Part shown: positions 26,415 to 36,830 of the stretch, one piece after another | Numbering within the stretch: position 1 is the first letter of the stretch | Layout of the letters: the number at the start of each line of letters is the position of its first letter | Assembly (NCBI GenBank): GCA_028279645.1 | Contig: JANQNJ010000087.1 | Coordinates: forward strand, 1 to 38,613 | Direction: 5' to 3' | Length of the DNA: 38,613 bases | From: Thermoplasmatota archaeon | Lineage (GTDB): Archaea > Thermoplasmatota > JAKEGO01 > JANQNJ01 | Made by a program: the position numbers and the translations under genes | The notes under the pieces: generated by a model | What the model was told of the DNA's origin: nothing | The model's database searches: none | Seen by the model: only the letters and a program-made list of their open reading frames with translations

Positions 26415-27485
26415 ATGTTCAAGTTCCGCGATGCCGATGTGACGAAGAGGATAGTGGAGGTGCTAGGCGGGATCGAGCGTGACCTCAAGTTCATGCACGT
26501 GTGCGGCACCCACCAGGACACCATGGTCAGGTTCGGCATCGAGGGGATGCTGGAAGAGGTAGGGGTCAAGATCGTGCAGGGCCCGGGCTGCCCCGTATGC
26601 GTCACCACGGAGAGGGAGTTCGAGGAGGCAAAAGCGATAGCGGAGCAGGGAGCCATCGTCGCAAGCTACGGGGACATGATCAACGTACCCTCCCAGGGGA
26701 GATCACTTCAGGACATGAAGAGCGATGGGGCGGATGTCAGGATAGTCTACTCGGTGGACGATGCAGTCGAGATCGCCCAGGGGACCGACAGGGAGGTCGT
26801 CTTCATGGCGGCCGGCTTCGAGACGACGACGCCACCGACGGCGGCGATCCTACTGAGGGGGGTTCCTGAGAACATGAGCATCCTCAACTGTCACCGGACC
26901 GTACCTATGGCCCTGAAGGGGCTCATGGAGATGGGAGAGGTCCAACTCGACGGCGTAGTTCAGCCCGGCCACGTGAGCGTGATCATCGGCAGTCAGGTCT
27001 ACGAGTTCCTATCGACCGATTACGGTGTTCCCCAGGTGATATGCGGATTCGAGCCGCTTGACGTCCTCATGGGCGTTCTGATGCTCTCCCAGCAGGTCAG
27101 GGAAGGGGTGGCGAAGGTGGAGAACGAGTACGGCCGTGCAGTAAGGCCCGAAGGGAACCTGAAGGCGATCGAGGCGATGGCCGAGGTCTTCGAGACCCGG
27201 GACATCAGATGGAGAGGTTTCCCCGAGATCCCGGGTTCCGGGTTGAAGCTCAAGGCGGAGTTCGAGGACCATGACGCCAGCAAGCGGTTCGAGAATGCTT
27301 TCGTCGATCTGCCGGAGCATTTCCCGGAGCCGGCTGGATGCTCCTGCGGCGAGGTGCTCAGGGGGATCAAGGACCCGAGGGAGTGCCCTCTGTTCAAGGT
27401 CACATGCTCGCCGAAGAACCCGGTGGGACCGTGCATGGTCTCAAGGGAAGGAAGCTGCAACATCCTGTTCCGTTACAGCGGATGA
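26415..27485 (+). CDS. hypD: Hydrogenase maturation protein HypD
   Basis: FMHVCGTHQDTMVRFG, GPGCPVCVTTEREFEEA, AAGFETTTPPTA, PAGCSCGEVLRG; start chosen at 26415. Confidence 0.95.
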   Translation: MFKFRDADVTKRIVEVLGGIERDLKFMHVCGTHQDTMVRFGIEGMLEEVGVKIVQGPGCPVCVTTEREFEEAKAIAEQGAIVASYGDMINVPSQGRSLQDMKSDGADVRIVYSVDDAVEIAQGTDREVVFMAAGFETTTPPTAAILLRGVPENMSILNCHRTVPMALKGLMEMGEVQLDGVVQPGHVSVIIGSQVYEFLSTDYGVPQVICGFEPLDVLMGVLMLSQQVREGVAKVENEYGRAVRPEGNLKAIEAMAEVFETRDIRWRGFPEIPGSGLKLKAEFEDHDASKRFENAFVDLPEHFPEPAGCSCGEVLRGIKDPRECPLFKVTCSPKNPVGPCMVSREGSCNILFRYSG

Positions 27486-27539
27486 TCGATGGGAGGATAA
27501 AGGAGTTGGAACGGACGATCTTCACTGGAGGACCATTAT

Positions 27540-29333
27540 ATGCCGTTTGACAGCCTTCATCCGTCGATCAGGCAGGTCCTGGAGGCTCGAGGGTTCGGAT
27601 CCCCCTCCGCAGCACAGGAGGCCGCGATCCCGGTCATTCTCGGCGGTGAGAACACACTCCTGATAGCGCCGACGGGTATGGGGAAGACCGAGGCAGCGAT
27701 CCTTCCACTCTTCCATGATCTTCTCAACAGAGAGCATAGGCCTATCACAGTTCTGTATATCACTCCGCTCAGAGCGCTCAATCGCGACATGCTCAAGCGG
27801 TTGAGGGAGTGGGCCGCCGATCTCGATATCAGGATCGACGTCAGACACGGGGATACATCGCAGGCGCAGAGGCGCAAGCAAGCCCTCGACCCGCCTGACA
27901 TTCTCATAACGACCCCGGAGACGTTCCAGCTTCTCTTCCTCGGAAGTCGGTTACGAGAGGCGGTAACGGGAGTGAGATACGTAGTAATTGACGAGATACA
28001 CGAGCTCGCGTCGGATGAGAGGGGAGCTCAGCTGTCGCTGGCCATGGAACGGCTCGAGGAGGTATCACCCGGTTTCCAGAGGATCGGGCTCTCCGCCACC
28101 GTGTCCAACCCGGAAGAGGTGGGGCGGTTCCTCGCAGGAGGCGAAAGGGAGGGGAGCCCGGCTGGAGAGCAGGAAGCGGTTACATGGAAGCCCCGCCCTT
28201 TCAGGACCGTTGTGGTCAAATGGCCCAGGGAGAGGGACCTGAGGGTGGAGATCCCCGAGGTCTCGAAGAACGATGACGAGCTGGGCCAGGACCTCATGTG
28301 CAATCCCCAGGTGGCGGCCGCCATGCGGGAGATGGTCGACCTGATGAAGGGATCCAGGTCGACGCTGGTCTTCGTGAACACCAGGGAGGCGGCCGAGGCT
28401 CTCTCCATGCGCCTGGGTCTGATGGGGATCGAAGGGATCGGGATCCATCACGGCTCCCTGTCGAAATCGATCAGGGTGGCCATGGAGGAGGACTTCAAGG
28501 CCGGCCGCCTGCGGGCGTTGATATGCACATCATCTCTGGAGCTCGGCATCGATGTCGGCTCCACCGATCTGGTCATCCAGTACAACTCACCGAGGCAGGC
28601 CACTCGATTGCTGCAGAGGGCCGGAAGGTCCGGCCATACCATCGATGGAACATCACGCGGGGTGACGGTGGCCACAAGCACCGAGCAGGCCATGGAGGCG
28701 CTGGCCATCACGGAGTTGGCCTCGGCCGAGACGGTGGAGGAGGTCAGGGTCAGGGAGAGGCCGCTCTCGGTCCTCGCGAACCAGCTGTCGGCAATGACCC
28801 TGGTGAGGACCTACGGCATCGAGGAGGCCTTCGATCTGGCGACAGGTGCGTATCCGTTCCGTTCGCTGACCATGCGTGAGCTAAGGATGGTGCTTCAGCA
28901 GCTGGACAACGACGGATTGATACAGCATGATGAGAAATCGTTCTGGCGGAGGGGGAAGGGGCGCTACTATTTCTACGAGAACATCTCGATGATCCCGGAC
29001 GAGAGGACCTATCCGGTCAGGGACATCGTGACGCGCAGGATCATCGGCACTCTGGACGAGGCCTTCGTGATATCCTACATAGAACCCGGAGGTACCTTCG
29101 TAATGAAGGGGGCCGGGTGGAGGGTGGTCGAGGTCGCCGACAACGGCGAGATCACGGTGGAGCCGCACCTTGGTGTGGCCGCGATCCCTTCCTGGATCGG
29201 GGAGGACATCCCTGTGCCGTTCATTGTGGCCCAGAAGGTGGGCGACATGAGGGAGAGGTTGTGGGAGGAGAAGTACGGCAAGGATGAGGACGGAGATGAC
29301 AGCAAGGATCCCGGGAAGGAGAACGAGCGCTAA
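27540..29333 (+). CDS. Short Lhr-like DExH-box helicase
   Basis: IAPTGMGKTEAAILP, VIDEIHELASDERGAQLSLAMERL, STLVFVNTREAAEAL, LQRAGRSGHT; only 597 aa. Confidence 0.9.
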   Translation: MPFDSLHPSIRQVLEARGFGSPSAAQEAAIPVILGGENTLLIAPTGMGKTEAAILPLFHDLLNREHRPITVLYITPLRALNRDMLKRLREWAADLDIRIDVRHGDTSQAQRRKQALDPPDILITTPETFQLLFLGSRLREAVTGVRYVVIDEIHELASDERGAQLSLAMERLEEVSPGFQRIGLSATVSNPEEVGRFLAGGEREGSPAGEQEAVTWKPRPFRTVVVKWPRERDLRVEIPEVSKNDDELGQDLMCNPQVAAAMREMVDLMKGSRSTLVFVNTREAAEALSMRLGLMGIEGIGIHHGSLSKSIRVAMEEDFKAGRLRALICTSSLELGIDVGSTDLVIQYNSPRQATRLLQRAGRSGHTIDGTSRGVTVATSTEQAMEALAITELASAETVEEVRVRERPLSVLANQLSAMTLVRTYGIEEAFDLATGAYPFRSLTMRELRMVLQQLDNDGLIQHDEKSFWRRGKGRYYFYENISMIPDERTYPVRDIVTRRIIGTLDEAFVISYIEPGGTFVMKGAGWRVVEVADNGEITVEPHLGVAAIPSWIGEDIPVPFIVAQKVGDMRERLWEEKYGKDEDGDDSKDPGKENER

Positions 29334-29365
29334 GTTTTATAACGGCTCGGACCTTTCCACTAGGC

Positions 29366-30556
29366 ATGGAAGTCGGTGTAGTAGGGAAACCTAACGTTGG
29401 AAAGAGCACTTTCTTCTCGGCGCTCACCCTCGCCAAGGCGGAGGTAGCCGCCTATCCGTTCACGACGATCGATGCGAACAAGGGTGTTGGCTACGTGAGG
29501 GCCGAATGCCCGCATGTGGAGTTCGAGAAGCCATGCACCCCGAACAATTCCCGCTGCATCGACGGCGTCAGATACATCCCGATCGAGCTCATCGATGTGG
29601 CCGGCCTGGTCCCTGACGCCCATACAGGCAAGGGTCTGGGAAACAAGTTCCTCGACGACCTGAGGCAGGCCCACGCCCTGGTCCATATCATCGACGCATC
29701 CGGCTCGACCGATGCGGAGGGGAACCCCATAGACGTCGGAGGCCACGACCCGCTCGATGACGTCTCGTTCCTGGAGAACGAGATCGACCAGTGGATCAAG
29801 GCGATCATGAAGAGGGACTGGGGGCGCGTCTCGAGGACCATGGAACTATCGGGGGGGAAGATCGAACGTGCCCTTGCAGAGAGGCTGACCGGCCTGAGGG
29901 TCAAGGAGTATGCCGTTCATCACGCCCTGCTCAAGCTGAAGCTGTCGGACAAGCCCAGCACCTGGACCGAGGAGGAGCTTCTCGAACTTGCCAAGGAGGT
30001 CAGGCTCAAGGCGAAGCCCATGATACTCGCCGCGAACAAGGCCGATCGGGCGCCGCCCGAGAACCTGGAGGCGCTAAAAGGCGTCGAGGGTGCGATAGTT
30101 ATCCCGACCTCGGCGGAGTACGAGCTCGCACTCCGACGGGCCTCCGAAGCGGGTATGATATCGTACAATCCTGGTTCGTCCGATTTCGATATCCTGGCTG
30201 AGGACAAGCTGAACAAGGCCCAGCTGCAGGCCCTGGAAAGGATCAGGGAGTTCCTCGCAGCTCACGGGAGCACCGGCGTCCAGGAGGTCCTGGAGAAGGC
30301 GGTTTTCGACCTCCTCGACCTGGTACCGGTATTCCCGGTTGAGGACGAGAACCACCTGACCGACAAGGAGGGGAGGGTGCTACCTGACGCGTTCCTGCTG
30401 CCGAAGGGGTCGACCGCGAAGGACCTCGCGTACAAGGTGCATACTGATCTCGGTGACAACTTCATCAGGGCTATCGATGCGAGGACCCATCGGGTGATAG
30501 GCGCTGACCACGAACTGAAGGCCAGCGATGTGATACGCATAGTTGCCAACGCTTGA
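29366..30556 (+). CDS. ychF: Obg-like GTPase, YchF/OLA1 family with C-terminal TGS domain
   Basis: GVVGKPNVGKSTFFSALT, LIDVAGLVPDAHTGKGLGNKFLDDLR, C-terminal TGS. Confidence 0.93.
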   Translation: MEVGVVGKPNVGKSTFFSALTLAKAEVAAYPFTTIDANKGVGYVRAECPHVEFEKPCTPNNSRCIDGVRYIPIELIDVAGLVPDAHTGKGLGNKFLDDLRQAHALVHIIDASGSTDAEGNPIDVGGHDPLDDVSFLENEIDQWIKAIMKRDWGRVSRTMELSGGKIERALAERLTGLRVKEYAVHHALLKLKLSDKPSTWTEEELLELAKEVRLKAKPMILAANKADRAPPENLEALKGVEGAIVIPTSAEYELALRRASEAGMISYNPGSSDFDILAEDKLNKAQLQALERIREFLAAHGSTGVQEVLEKAVFDLLDLVPVFPVEDENHLTDKEGRVLPDAFLLPKGSTAKDLAYKVHTDLGDNFIRAIDARTHRVIGADHELKASDVIRIVANA

Positions 30557-30621
30557 TCCTGCCGAGAGCAATTAGAAATCGATTCTAGTTTGGATCTGAG
30601 ACAGATAGAACATGAGTTCTT

Positions 30622-31401
30622 TCAGCCGAACGGCTGCAGGTCCTCTCCGCCCATGAAGATCTCCTGCACCTTGTCGTAGAGGTCCTCGAATCCGATCAGG
30701 TCGGTGTTGGAGATCGGTGTGAGATTGCTGAACACCGACAGCTCCTCTATGGTTCTGTAGAGATTGATCCCCATCTCGCGCTCCATGGACGGCGCCTCCA
30801 TCATGGCAGCCTCGTGAAGCTCCTCAGGGTTCTCCACCCAGTTCAGGATGAAGTCAAGGCGCTCCTCGTCAAGGATATCGACCTTGCTTAGGGCGCTGAT
30901 CATCGGGACCGGGAACCGGAACTGCACTATGGCTCCAAGGAGGAACTGGGAGATGATCCCCGACGGTGATGACGAGAGGATCGGATCGTAGAGGAAGACC
31001 ATGGAGGACCTTCCTGGAGCCAGGGAGCCCATGGTGATCTTGCTTGACGACCTGAAGGCGAAGAGCTCGATCTGACCGGGGGTATCGACGAGGACGTAAT
31101 CGACCCGGAACGAGCTGCAGACCTCCTGTATCTCCTTGAGGTTGAGGGCGACCATGTCAGCGGCTACCACCTGTGCACCGTTGGGGCCGAGGTCGTGCTC
31201 CTTCATGATCTCCGTGAGCTTTATCCAGTCGCGGATGTCAACGTCGGGTTCGTACGGTATCTTCTCAGCGCCCGGGTCCAGGTTGACCGTCGCCGTGGAG
31301 AATCCCTGGATCGATGCCCATTCGGAGAAGGCCTTGCAGAAGCTGCTCTTGCCCGAGCCGGCTGTGCCCAGCACATAGATGTAGACTGTCTCCTGGTCCA
31401 T
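30622..31401 (-). CDS. GPN-loop GTPase
   Basis: VLGTAGSGKSSFCKAF, NLDPGAEKIPYEPDVDIRDW, LGPNGAQV, LVDTPGQIELF. Confidence 0.93.
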   Translation of the reverse strand: MDQETVYIYVLGTAGSGKSSFCKAFSEWASIQGFSTATVNLDPGAEKIPYEPDVDIRDWIKLTEIMKEHDLGPNGAQVVAADMVALNLKEIQEVCSSFRVDYVLVDTPGQIELFAFRSSSKITMGSLAPGRSSMVFLYDPILSSSPSGIISQFLLGAIVQFRFPVPMISALSKVDILDEERLDFILNWVENPEELHEAAMMEAPSMEREMGINLYRTIEELSVFSNLTPISNTDLIGFEDLYDKVQEIFMGGEDLQPFG

Positions 31402-31460
31402 GTGAATGTGAAACGGGTCTGCGGTCTTAAGGGTTTACATCGGCAGCCCTGTGCTGGGCT

Positions 31461-32888
31461 TCAACAGAGGAAACTGCCGATCCGGTCGCCCATGAGCGCT
31501 CCGTCCTTCATGATGACCTCGCCCCTGAGCACGGTCATCCACGGGAAGATCGAGTCCATCCCCTCGAAGGGAGTCCAGCCGCATTTCGAATGGAGGTCGT
31601 CGCCATGGATCTCGGTGACCTCCTTCAGATCCACGATCATCAGGTCGGCATCTCTGCCCTCCTCTATCGCGCCTTTGTTGAGACCGAATATCTCTGCCGG
31701 CCTCGTCGAGATGGCGCTGACGAAACGGTCAAGCGGCAGGATGCCTCGATCCACGTAATTCAGCATCAATGGTATCCGGGTCTCCACACCCGGCATTCCG
31801 GAGGGAGCATGTGCGAACTCGGCCTCCTTCTCATCGGGCAGGTGTGGTGCATGGTCCGAACCGACGGTATCGATCCTGTCTTCGATCAGGGCCCTCCATA
31901 GGGCCTCGGAATCGGACCTCCTCCGTAGAGGGGGGTTGACCTTGCCGTATGCCCCTAGGTCAGAATCGACATCCAGAAGCAGGTGGTGCGGGGTCACCTC
32001 CGAGGTGATATCGTACTCCCTCACCTCCTGGACCAGCGGGATGGACATGGCCGAGGTGAGGTGGGCGATGTGCACACGGAACTGGGGCACTATCGAGCAG
32101 GACCTGGGTCCATCCTCACGAGGTTCGTCGGGTCTCGTATCGGATCGCGATCTGGCCTGGTCGTACAGCTTCTGGACCTCTGGTATCGAATAACGGGTCG
32201 CTATGTTGAGAAGGTGTTCTATCGCAGCGATCTCCGAGGCCGCGGGCCTGCTCCGGTCATGGTCCGCCAGGCTCTTGACCTCGACGGCCTCGAACAGATC
32301 GGGTTCCTCGGCATGGACCATGAGGGGGCGGTTAGCTCCGATGGCCGCGTGAACGAGACCTTCGATGTCGTCGCTGGGATCCGCTGCAGTGGTATCGGAC
32401 ATGAACAGCTTGAAGCCCAAAGCGGAGCGAGCTACACTGAGCACGTCGCATATCATCTCGGAGTCGGGTTCGTCGGGAAGTCCGGTGCCGCTGGTATCAT
32501 GGTCGGGGCAGATTCCTTCCGTCAGCTGGACATGGAGGCCGAAGTCAACGAAGGCCGATCCCTCAACGGTGGAACGTTTGTCCCGCAGAGAGGTGAGATC
32601 GACCACCGGAGGGATAGTGTTCGGCATGTCGCCCACGAATGTCGTTCCACCGAAAGCAGCTGCCTGTGTCCCGGTGCGGAAATCCTCCTTATTGGTGAAG
32701 CCTGGCTCCCTCATGTGTACATGGGGATCGACGCCGCCGGGAAGGATCAGACGGCTACCGACATCCACGGTGTCCTGGTTGACGGACTTTCTGACGTCGG
32801 CTATGATACCGTCTGTCACGCAGACGCAGCCGGTCCTGACCTCGCCCTTGTAGTAGATGCGTCCCTCGTAGACGGTGTCGAATGCCAT
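31461..32888 (-). CDS. pyrC: Dihydroorotase
   Basis: LILPGGVDPHVHMREPGFTNKEDFRTGTQAAAFGG, GSDHAPH; start shortened to MAFDTVYEGRIYYKG at 32888 just downstream of a TATA-like box. Confidence 0.93.
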   Translation of the reverse strand: MAFDTVYEGRIYYKGEVRTGCVCVTDGIIADVRKSVNQDTVDVGSRLILPGGVDPHVHMREPGFTNKEDFRTGTQAAAFGGTTFVGDMPNTIPPVVDLTSLRDKRSTVEGSAFVDFGLHVQLTEGICPDHDTSGTGLPDEPDSEMICDVLSVARSALGFKLFMSDTTAADPSDDIEGLVHAAIGANRPLMVHAEEPDLFEAVEVKSLADHDRSRPAASEIAAIEHLLNIATRYSIPEVQKLYDQARSRSDTRPDEPREDGPRSCSIVPQFRVHIAHLTSAMSIPLVQEVREYDITSEVTPHHLLLDVDSDLGAYGKVNPPLRRRSDSEALWRALIEDRIDTVGSDHAPHLPDEKEAEFAHAPSGMPGVETRIPLMLNYVDRGILPLDRFVSAISTRPAEIFGLNKGAIEEGRDADLMIVDLKEVTEIHGDDLHSKCGWTPFEGMDSIFPWMTVLRGEVIMKDGALMGDRIGSFLC

Positions 32889-32972
32889 CGTTCCGACCAA
32901 GGGCATAGGTTGTATAAAAACCGTAAGATTAATCATCGCCAGGAGGGATATGGAGGGTGAGGGCGTGAGGCG

Positions 32973-33461
32973 ATGAGGACGCACACTTGGATAGACGACG
33001 GGGTCCTGAAGGAACGCGGTGTAATGGTACTTGTTGTTGAATCGGAGGAGGGGGTGGAGAGAGCGACGTTCCATCCGGGCAAGCTTGGAGCAGGGGAGAG
33101 GAAGAGGCTCACCGAAGGTACGGTCATGGGCGAGGGGAAAGGGGCGAAACAGATAAGGGAGTACCTGAAGGGAGGAAGAAGGGATTTCGATGTGGACCTC
33201 ATTGTCAGTGGGACCGAGTTCCAGAAGGCAGCCTGGAGGACCATCATGGATATCCCCTACGGTGAGACCCGGACCTACAAGTGGGTGGCCGAGCAGATCG
33301 GGGTCCCCAAAGGCGCGCGGGCGGTCGGTGGCGCGATGGGGTCGAACGACATCGTCCTGATCATACCCTGCCACAGGATAGTCGGATGCAACGGTCCCGG
33401 AGGGTTCGGGGGCCGGGTCGATGTGAAGCTGGCGCTGCAGCAGCTCGAGTCCAGGTCCTGA
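32973..33461 (+). CDS. ogt: Methylated-DNA-[protein]-cysteine S-methyltransferase
   Basis: TEFQKAAWRTIMDIPYGETRTYKWVAEQIGVPKGARAVGGAMGSND...IPCHRIVG. Confidence 0.95.
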   Translation: MRTHTWIDDGVLKERGVMVLVVESEEGVERATFHPGKLGAGERKRLTEGTVMGEGKGAKQIREYLKGGRRDFDVDLIVSGTEFQKAAWRTIMDIPYGETRTYKWVAEQIGVPKGARAVGGAMGSNDIVLIIPCHRIVGCNGPGGFGGRVDVKLALQQLESRS

Positions 33462-33538
33462 GGACGGACATCCCTTCCGGCCAGGGCCATTCCGGAGCCG
33501 GAGTTAAACCTATCTACCTTGCCGTGGATTACCGTCAG

Positions 33539-35026
33539 ATGGCCGGCCGACTGATGATCGTTGGGTTCGACGGTGGGACCTGGGAGGTTATCGACAGGGG
33601 TATCGAGCAGGGCACCCTCCCGACGTTCAGGAGGATCATCGAGGAGGGCTGCAGGAACGACCTTAGATCGACGATACCGTCGATCACATCCCCGGCATGG
33701 AAGTGTCTGACAACGGGCAGATTGCCTTCCCAGCTGGGCGCATACTGGTGGGCGGCCCTGAACAGGGAGGAGGGAGAGATCGACTTCCATACGTCGGGCG
33801 ATTACCACGGCAAGGAGCTCTGGGACATCCTCGGGTTCGTGGGCAAGAGGAGCCTAGCCATCAACATACCCACCACGTTCCCCCCCAATAGGATCAACGG
33901 CTCGATGATATCCGGACCGATCATCCCGGAGGATTCCGTCTATACCTATCCCGAGGAGCTGGCCGCCGGCCTCGATAAGCGGTTCGGCTACACCCCCAAA
34001 GAGGAGGTCAAGCTCTCGGACGACCAGTCCAAGGGGACCGCGGAGATAATCAGGAAGAACTCCCAGCTCTTTGAGATCAGCAGGAGCCTTAGAAAGGGGA
34101 TCGAACCCGACCTGACTTTCCTGACGATATTCCTCACCGATACCGTCCAGCACGAGCTCTGGACAACGAGGAACGATCCCGGGAACAGGATTATGGAGGT
34201 CTGGGAGGCAGTGGATTCCAAGATGGCCGATCTTCTTGCGGAGCTCGAAGCAGAGGGAACTCCCCTCATCATCGTCTCGGACCACGGCTTCACCGAGATG
34301 AAGGCCAGGGTCCATATCAACCAGTGGCTGATGGAGAACGGATACATTGTATTGAAGGAGCGTATCCAGGCTAAGGTCCCATTGGGAACCCGTATCTACC
34401 GGCGCATCCGTTCCTGGCTCAGGAGGCACAACCTCACCGGACCCGCGAAGAGGGTCATGGGGAAGAAGGTCAGACAAGGATTGGCAAAGCGCGCCCAGGC
34501 GGGACAGGAGCATGGGGAGGAGGCCGTGGTCTCGTTCAACCGGGTCATGGAGCTGATAGACCATGATGAGAGCAAGGCTGTCTGCTTTCCCGACGGTCCG
34601 CTGTACATCCTGAACCGGGATGGGACCGATATCGACGGACTCATCAAGGGCCTTGCCTCGATCGTTCTGCCTGATGGAACGACACCGATCAGGAAGGCCT
34701 GGAGGACGGAAGAGCTGTACGCGAGCATGGGCGACGACAGCGGCGACCTGAAAGGCAGTCCTCCCGACCTGGTACTGGAGATGGAGATGGGGTACGACCT
34801 TTCCGGTGGTCTCAGGAGGGACGGGAGCCTGACCGGAAGCGGATCAGGATGGACCGGGACCCACCGAAGGGAGGGTATCTTCATGGCCTGGGGGGAAGGG
34901 ATCCGTCACCGGGAGTTCGAGGAGCCTTTCGACATCATCGATCTGTTCCCCACAGTTCTGCGGAGGTTCGGGATCCCGGCCGCGGATGACCTCAAGGGAA
35001 AGGTAATGCCGATCTTCGAGGAGTAG
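33539..35026 (+). CDS. Alkaline phosphatase superfamily phosphodiesterase/nucleotide pyrophosphatase
   Basis: LMIVGFDGGTWEVIDRGIEQGTLPTFRRIIEEG, SITSPAWKCLTTG, LIIVSDHGFTEMK, IDLFPTVLRRFGI; upstream extension in ORF track overlaps ogt. Confidence 0.88.
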   Translation: MAGRLMIVGFDGGTWEVIDRGIEQGTLPTFRRIIEEGCRNDLRSTIPSITSPAWKCLTTGRLPSQLGAYWWAALNREEGEIDFHTSGDYHGKELWDILGFVGKRSLAINIPTTFPPNRINGSMISGPIIPEDSVYTYPEELAAGLDKRFGYTPKEEVKLSDDQSKGTAEIIRKNSQLFEISRSLRKGIEPDLTFLTIFLTDTVQHELWTTRNDPGNRIMEVWEAVDSKMADLLAELEAEGTPLIIVSDHGFTEMKARVHINQWLMENGYIVLKERIQAKVPLGTRIYRRIRSWLRRHNLTGPAKRVMGKKVRQGLAKRAQAGQEHGEEAVVSFNRVMELIDHDESKAVCFPDGPLYILNRDGTDIDGLIKGLASIVLPDGTTPIRKAWRTEELYASMGDDSGDLKGSPPDLVLEMEMGYDLSGGLRRDGSLTGSGSGWTGTHRREGIFMAWGEGIRHREFEEPFDIIDLFPTVLRRFGIPAADDLKGKVMPIFEE

Positions 35027-35077
35027 CCAGTACGTCCCCGGACCCTCGTTCATACGGCGAACAACAATACGGTATGT

Positions 35078-36664
35078 TCATTTCAACCGCTTCAGGAGGA
35101 AACTCAGAGAGATCCCGGTCTTTCGCTGGAAGACCTTCAGGAGGTTGATGTCCTCCTGCTCGTAGGCCCTGAACTTGATGAAGAGGACAGGGAAGACAGC
35201 ACCGTAGATCGCCATGAAATACGGTATCACCCAGAAGGTGTCGTGGATGCCGAGAAGTCCCGATGTACCGTAGATGATGCATACAAGACCAACAGCGGAG
35301 AGTATCGTCTTAAGGTAGTTCCAGTTGAACGGGTTGAAGCGGTGGCCCCTGAACAGGATGATGAAGATCAGGGTATGCATGGTGGCGAAGGAGGTGAATG
35401 TCGCGATGGCAGCACCCATTCCTCCCAGCACGGGAATGAGTGCGAGATTGACGCCGACGTTCAACGCGGTGACAGTGAGCGAGATGTTCATCAACATCTT
35501 GTTGCGTCCGATGACCACCATCGAGTTGATGTTCGGCCCGAAGAAGATGTGGGCCAGATAGCCCACGGAGAGGACCATCAGGATGGTGTATCCGGATGTG
35601 TATGCATCGCCGAAGAAGAGATCTATCAGTACCTCTGAATAGCTGAAGAGCAGGAAGAATGCCGGGAAAGCGATCAGAAAGGCCCACTTTGTCAGGACGG
35701 CATGGACCCGCCTGAGGTCCACCAGCTTCTGCTCCGCGAAGAGCTTGGAGCCCATCGGAACGTAGATGTAGGCGATGGCGAACATGATGAACTTTAGGTT
35801 CGTTGCGAGCATCCTCGATGCATCGTATATTCCCACCTCGTCCGGCTCTCTGAAGTATCCGAGCATGATGACGTCGAAATGGGTGAGGATCTCGAACATG
35901 AACACATGGGTCAGCAGGGGCAGCGAGAATAGGAGCAGCTCACGCCGCTTGTCGGTGACCACCGGTTGCCTCCCCTTGATCGGGCTTTTCAGAGCGAAGT
36001 AGACCAGAGAGGCGCACATGGTCACGAAGACCGAAAGGAAGAACCCGAACACGGCCATCATCAGGGTGATACCCATAAGGGCCATTACCAGGAAGATCGT
36101 GAACCTGGCTCCCTTCATGACGATGTCGATGAAAAGTACCTTGGGAAGAGGGTCGTCGAAGCCCCTGTAGATAGAGGTGCCGACCCTGAGGACGACCGTG
36201 CACGGTATCGCCGCCGCGACGATCCTCAGATAGAGGGCGACATCGGGCTCGTGGAAGAGGTGTTCCGCGATGAGGTCCGCTGTGAGGAGGATGGTAATGA
36301 AGGTCACGATCCCGGATACCGCACCGATCTGGAAACCGTACCGGACGAGGTTGTGTATGGAGGTGTAGTCCTTCTTCCCTCGGTAATATCCGATGAGCCT
36401 AGGTAGCCCGGATGAGAGGCCCAGGAAGCCGATGGTGCTGAAGAAGGTGAAGAAGGCGACGGAGATGGAGAAATAACCGTAGTCGTCGACATCCAGGGTC
36501 CTCGTGAGCACCACGCGCCCGAGGAAGGCCAGCAGAATGCCGATTACGGTACCGACGGAGAAGAGACCTGCGCCCTTGATAACCGATCTCAGAGTGCTGT
36601 CGACGGTTCGATCATCCAATATTCCACCGCTGGGGATGATAACAGGGGGTTTCTTTATATTCAT
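35078..36664 (-). CDS. Flippase / polysaccharide biosynthesis membrane protein (MOP superfamily)
   Basis: Multi-TM protein with Wzx-like N-terminus (GAGLFSVGTVIGILLAFLGRVVLTRTLDVDDYGYFSISVAFFTFFSTIGFLGLSSGLPRLIGYYRG). Confidence 0.88.
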   Translation of the reverse strand: MNIKKPPVIIPSGGILDDRTVDSTLRSVIKGAGLFSVGTVIGILLAFLGRVVLTRTLDVDDYGYFSISVAFFTFFSTIGFLGLSSGLPRLIGYYRGKKDYTSIHNLVRYGFQIGAVSGIVTFITILLTADLIAEHLFHEPDVALYLRIVAAAIPCTVVLRVGTSIYRGFDDPLPKVLFIDIVMKGARFTIFLVMALMGITLMMAVFGFFLSVFVTMCASLVYFALKSPIKGRQPVVTDKRRELLLFSLPLLTHVFMFEILTHFDVIMLGYFREPDEVGIYDASRMLATNLKFIMFAIAYIYVPMGSKLFAEQKLVDLRRVHAVLTKWAFLIAFPAFFLLFSYSEVLIDLFFGDAYTSGYTILMVLSVGYLAHIFFGPNINSMVVIGRNKMLMNISLTVTALNVGVNLALIPVLGGMGAAIATFTSFATMHTLIFIILFRGHRFNPFNWNYLKTILSAVGLVCIIYGTSGLLGIHDTFWVIPYFMAIYGAVFPVLFIKFRAYEQEDINLLKVFQRKTGISLSFLLKRLK

Positions 36665-36682
36665 TTCTACGACCGATGGAAC

Positions 36683-36715
36683 TGGCCTCCCGGTCCGACA
36701 GGTCCGGGGAGGCCA
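36683..36715. repeat. GC-rich hairpin in divergent intergenic region
   Basis: tggcctccc (36683-36691) / gggaggcca (36707-36715). Confidence 0.6.
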
Positions 36716-36830
36716 TGAAAACCATTAGAACGGAGGCAAAAAAGGGAGATCCGGGTCGTCTTTCACCCATAAAGTATATAACATGAGAGTATATAGGAGG
36801 AAGCTAGCCATCCCCATCTGAGGTGAGGAA

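Noticed and set aside
31461-33374. 637-aa version of the dihydroorotase ORF
   Set aside because: N-terminal extension overlaps ogt and a TATA-like box; homologous sequence starts at MAFDTVYEGRI
33281-33538. Upstream extension of the phosphodiesterase ORF
   Set aside because: Out-of-frame overlap with ogt coding sequence
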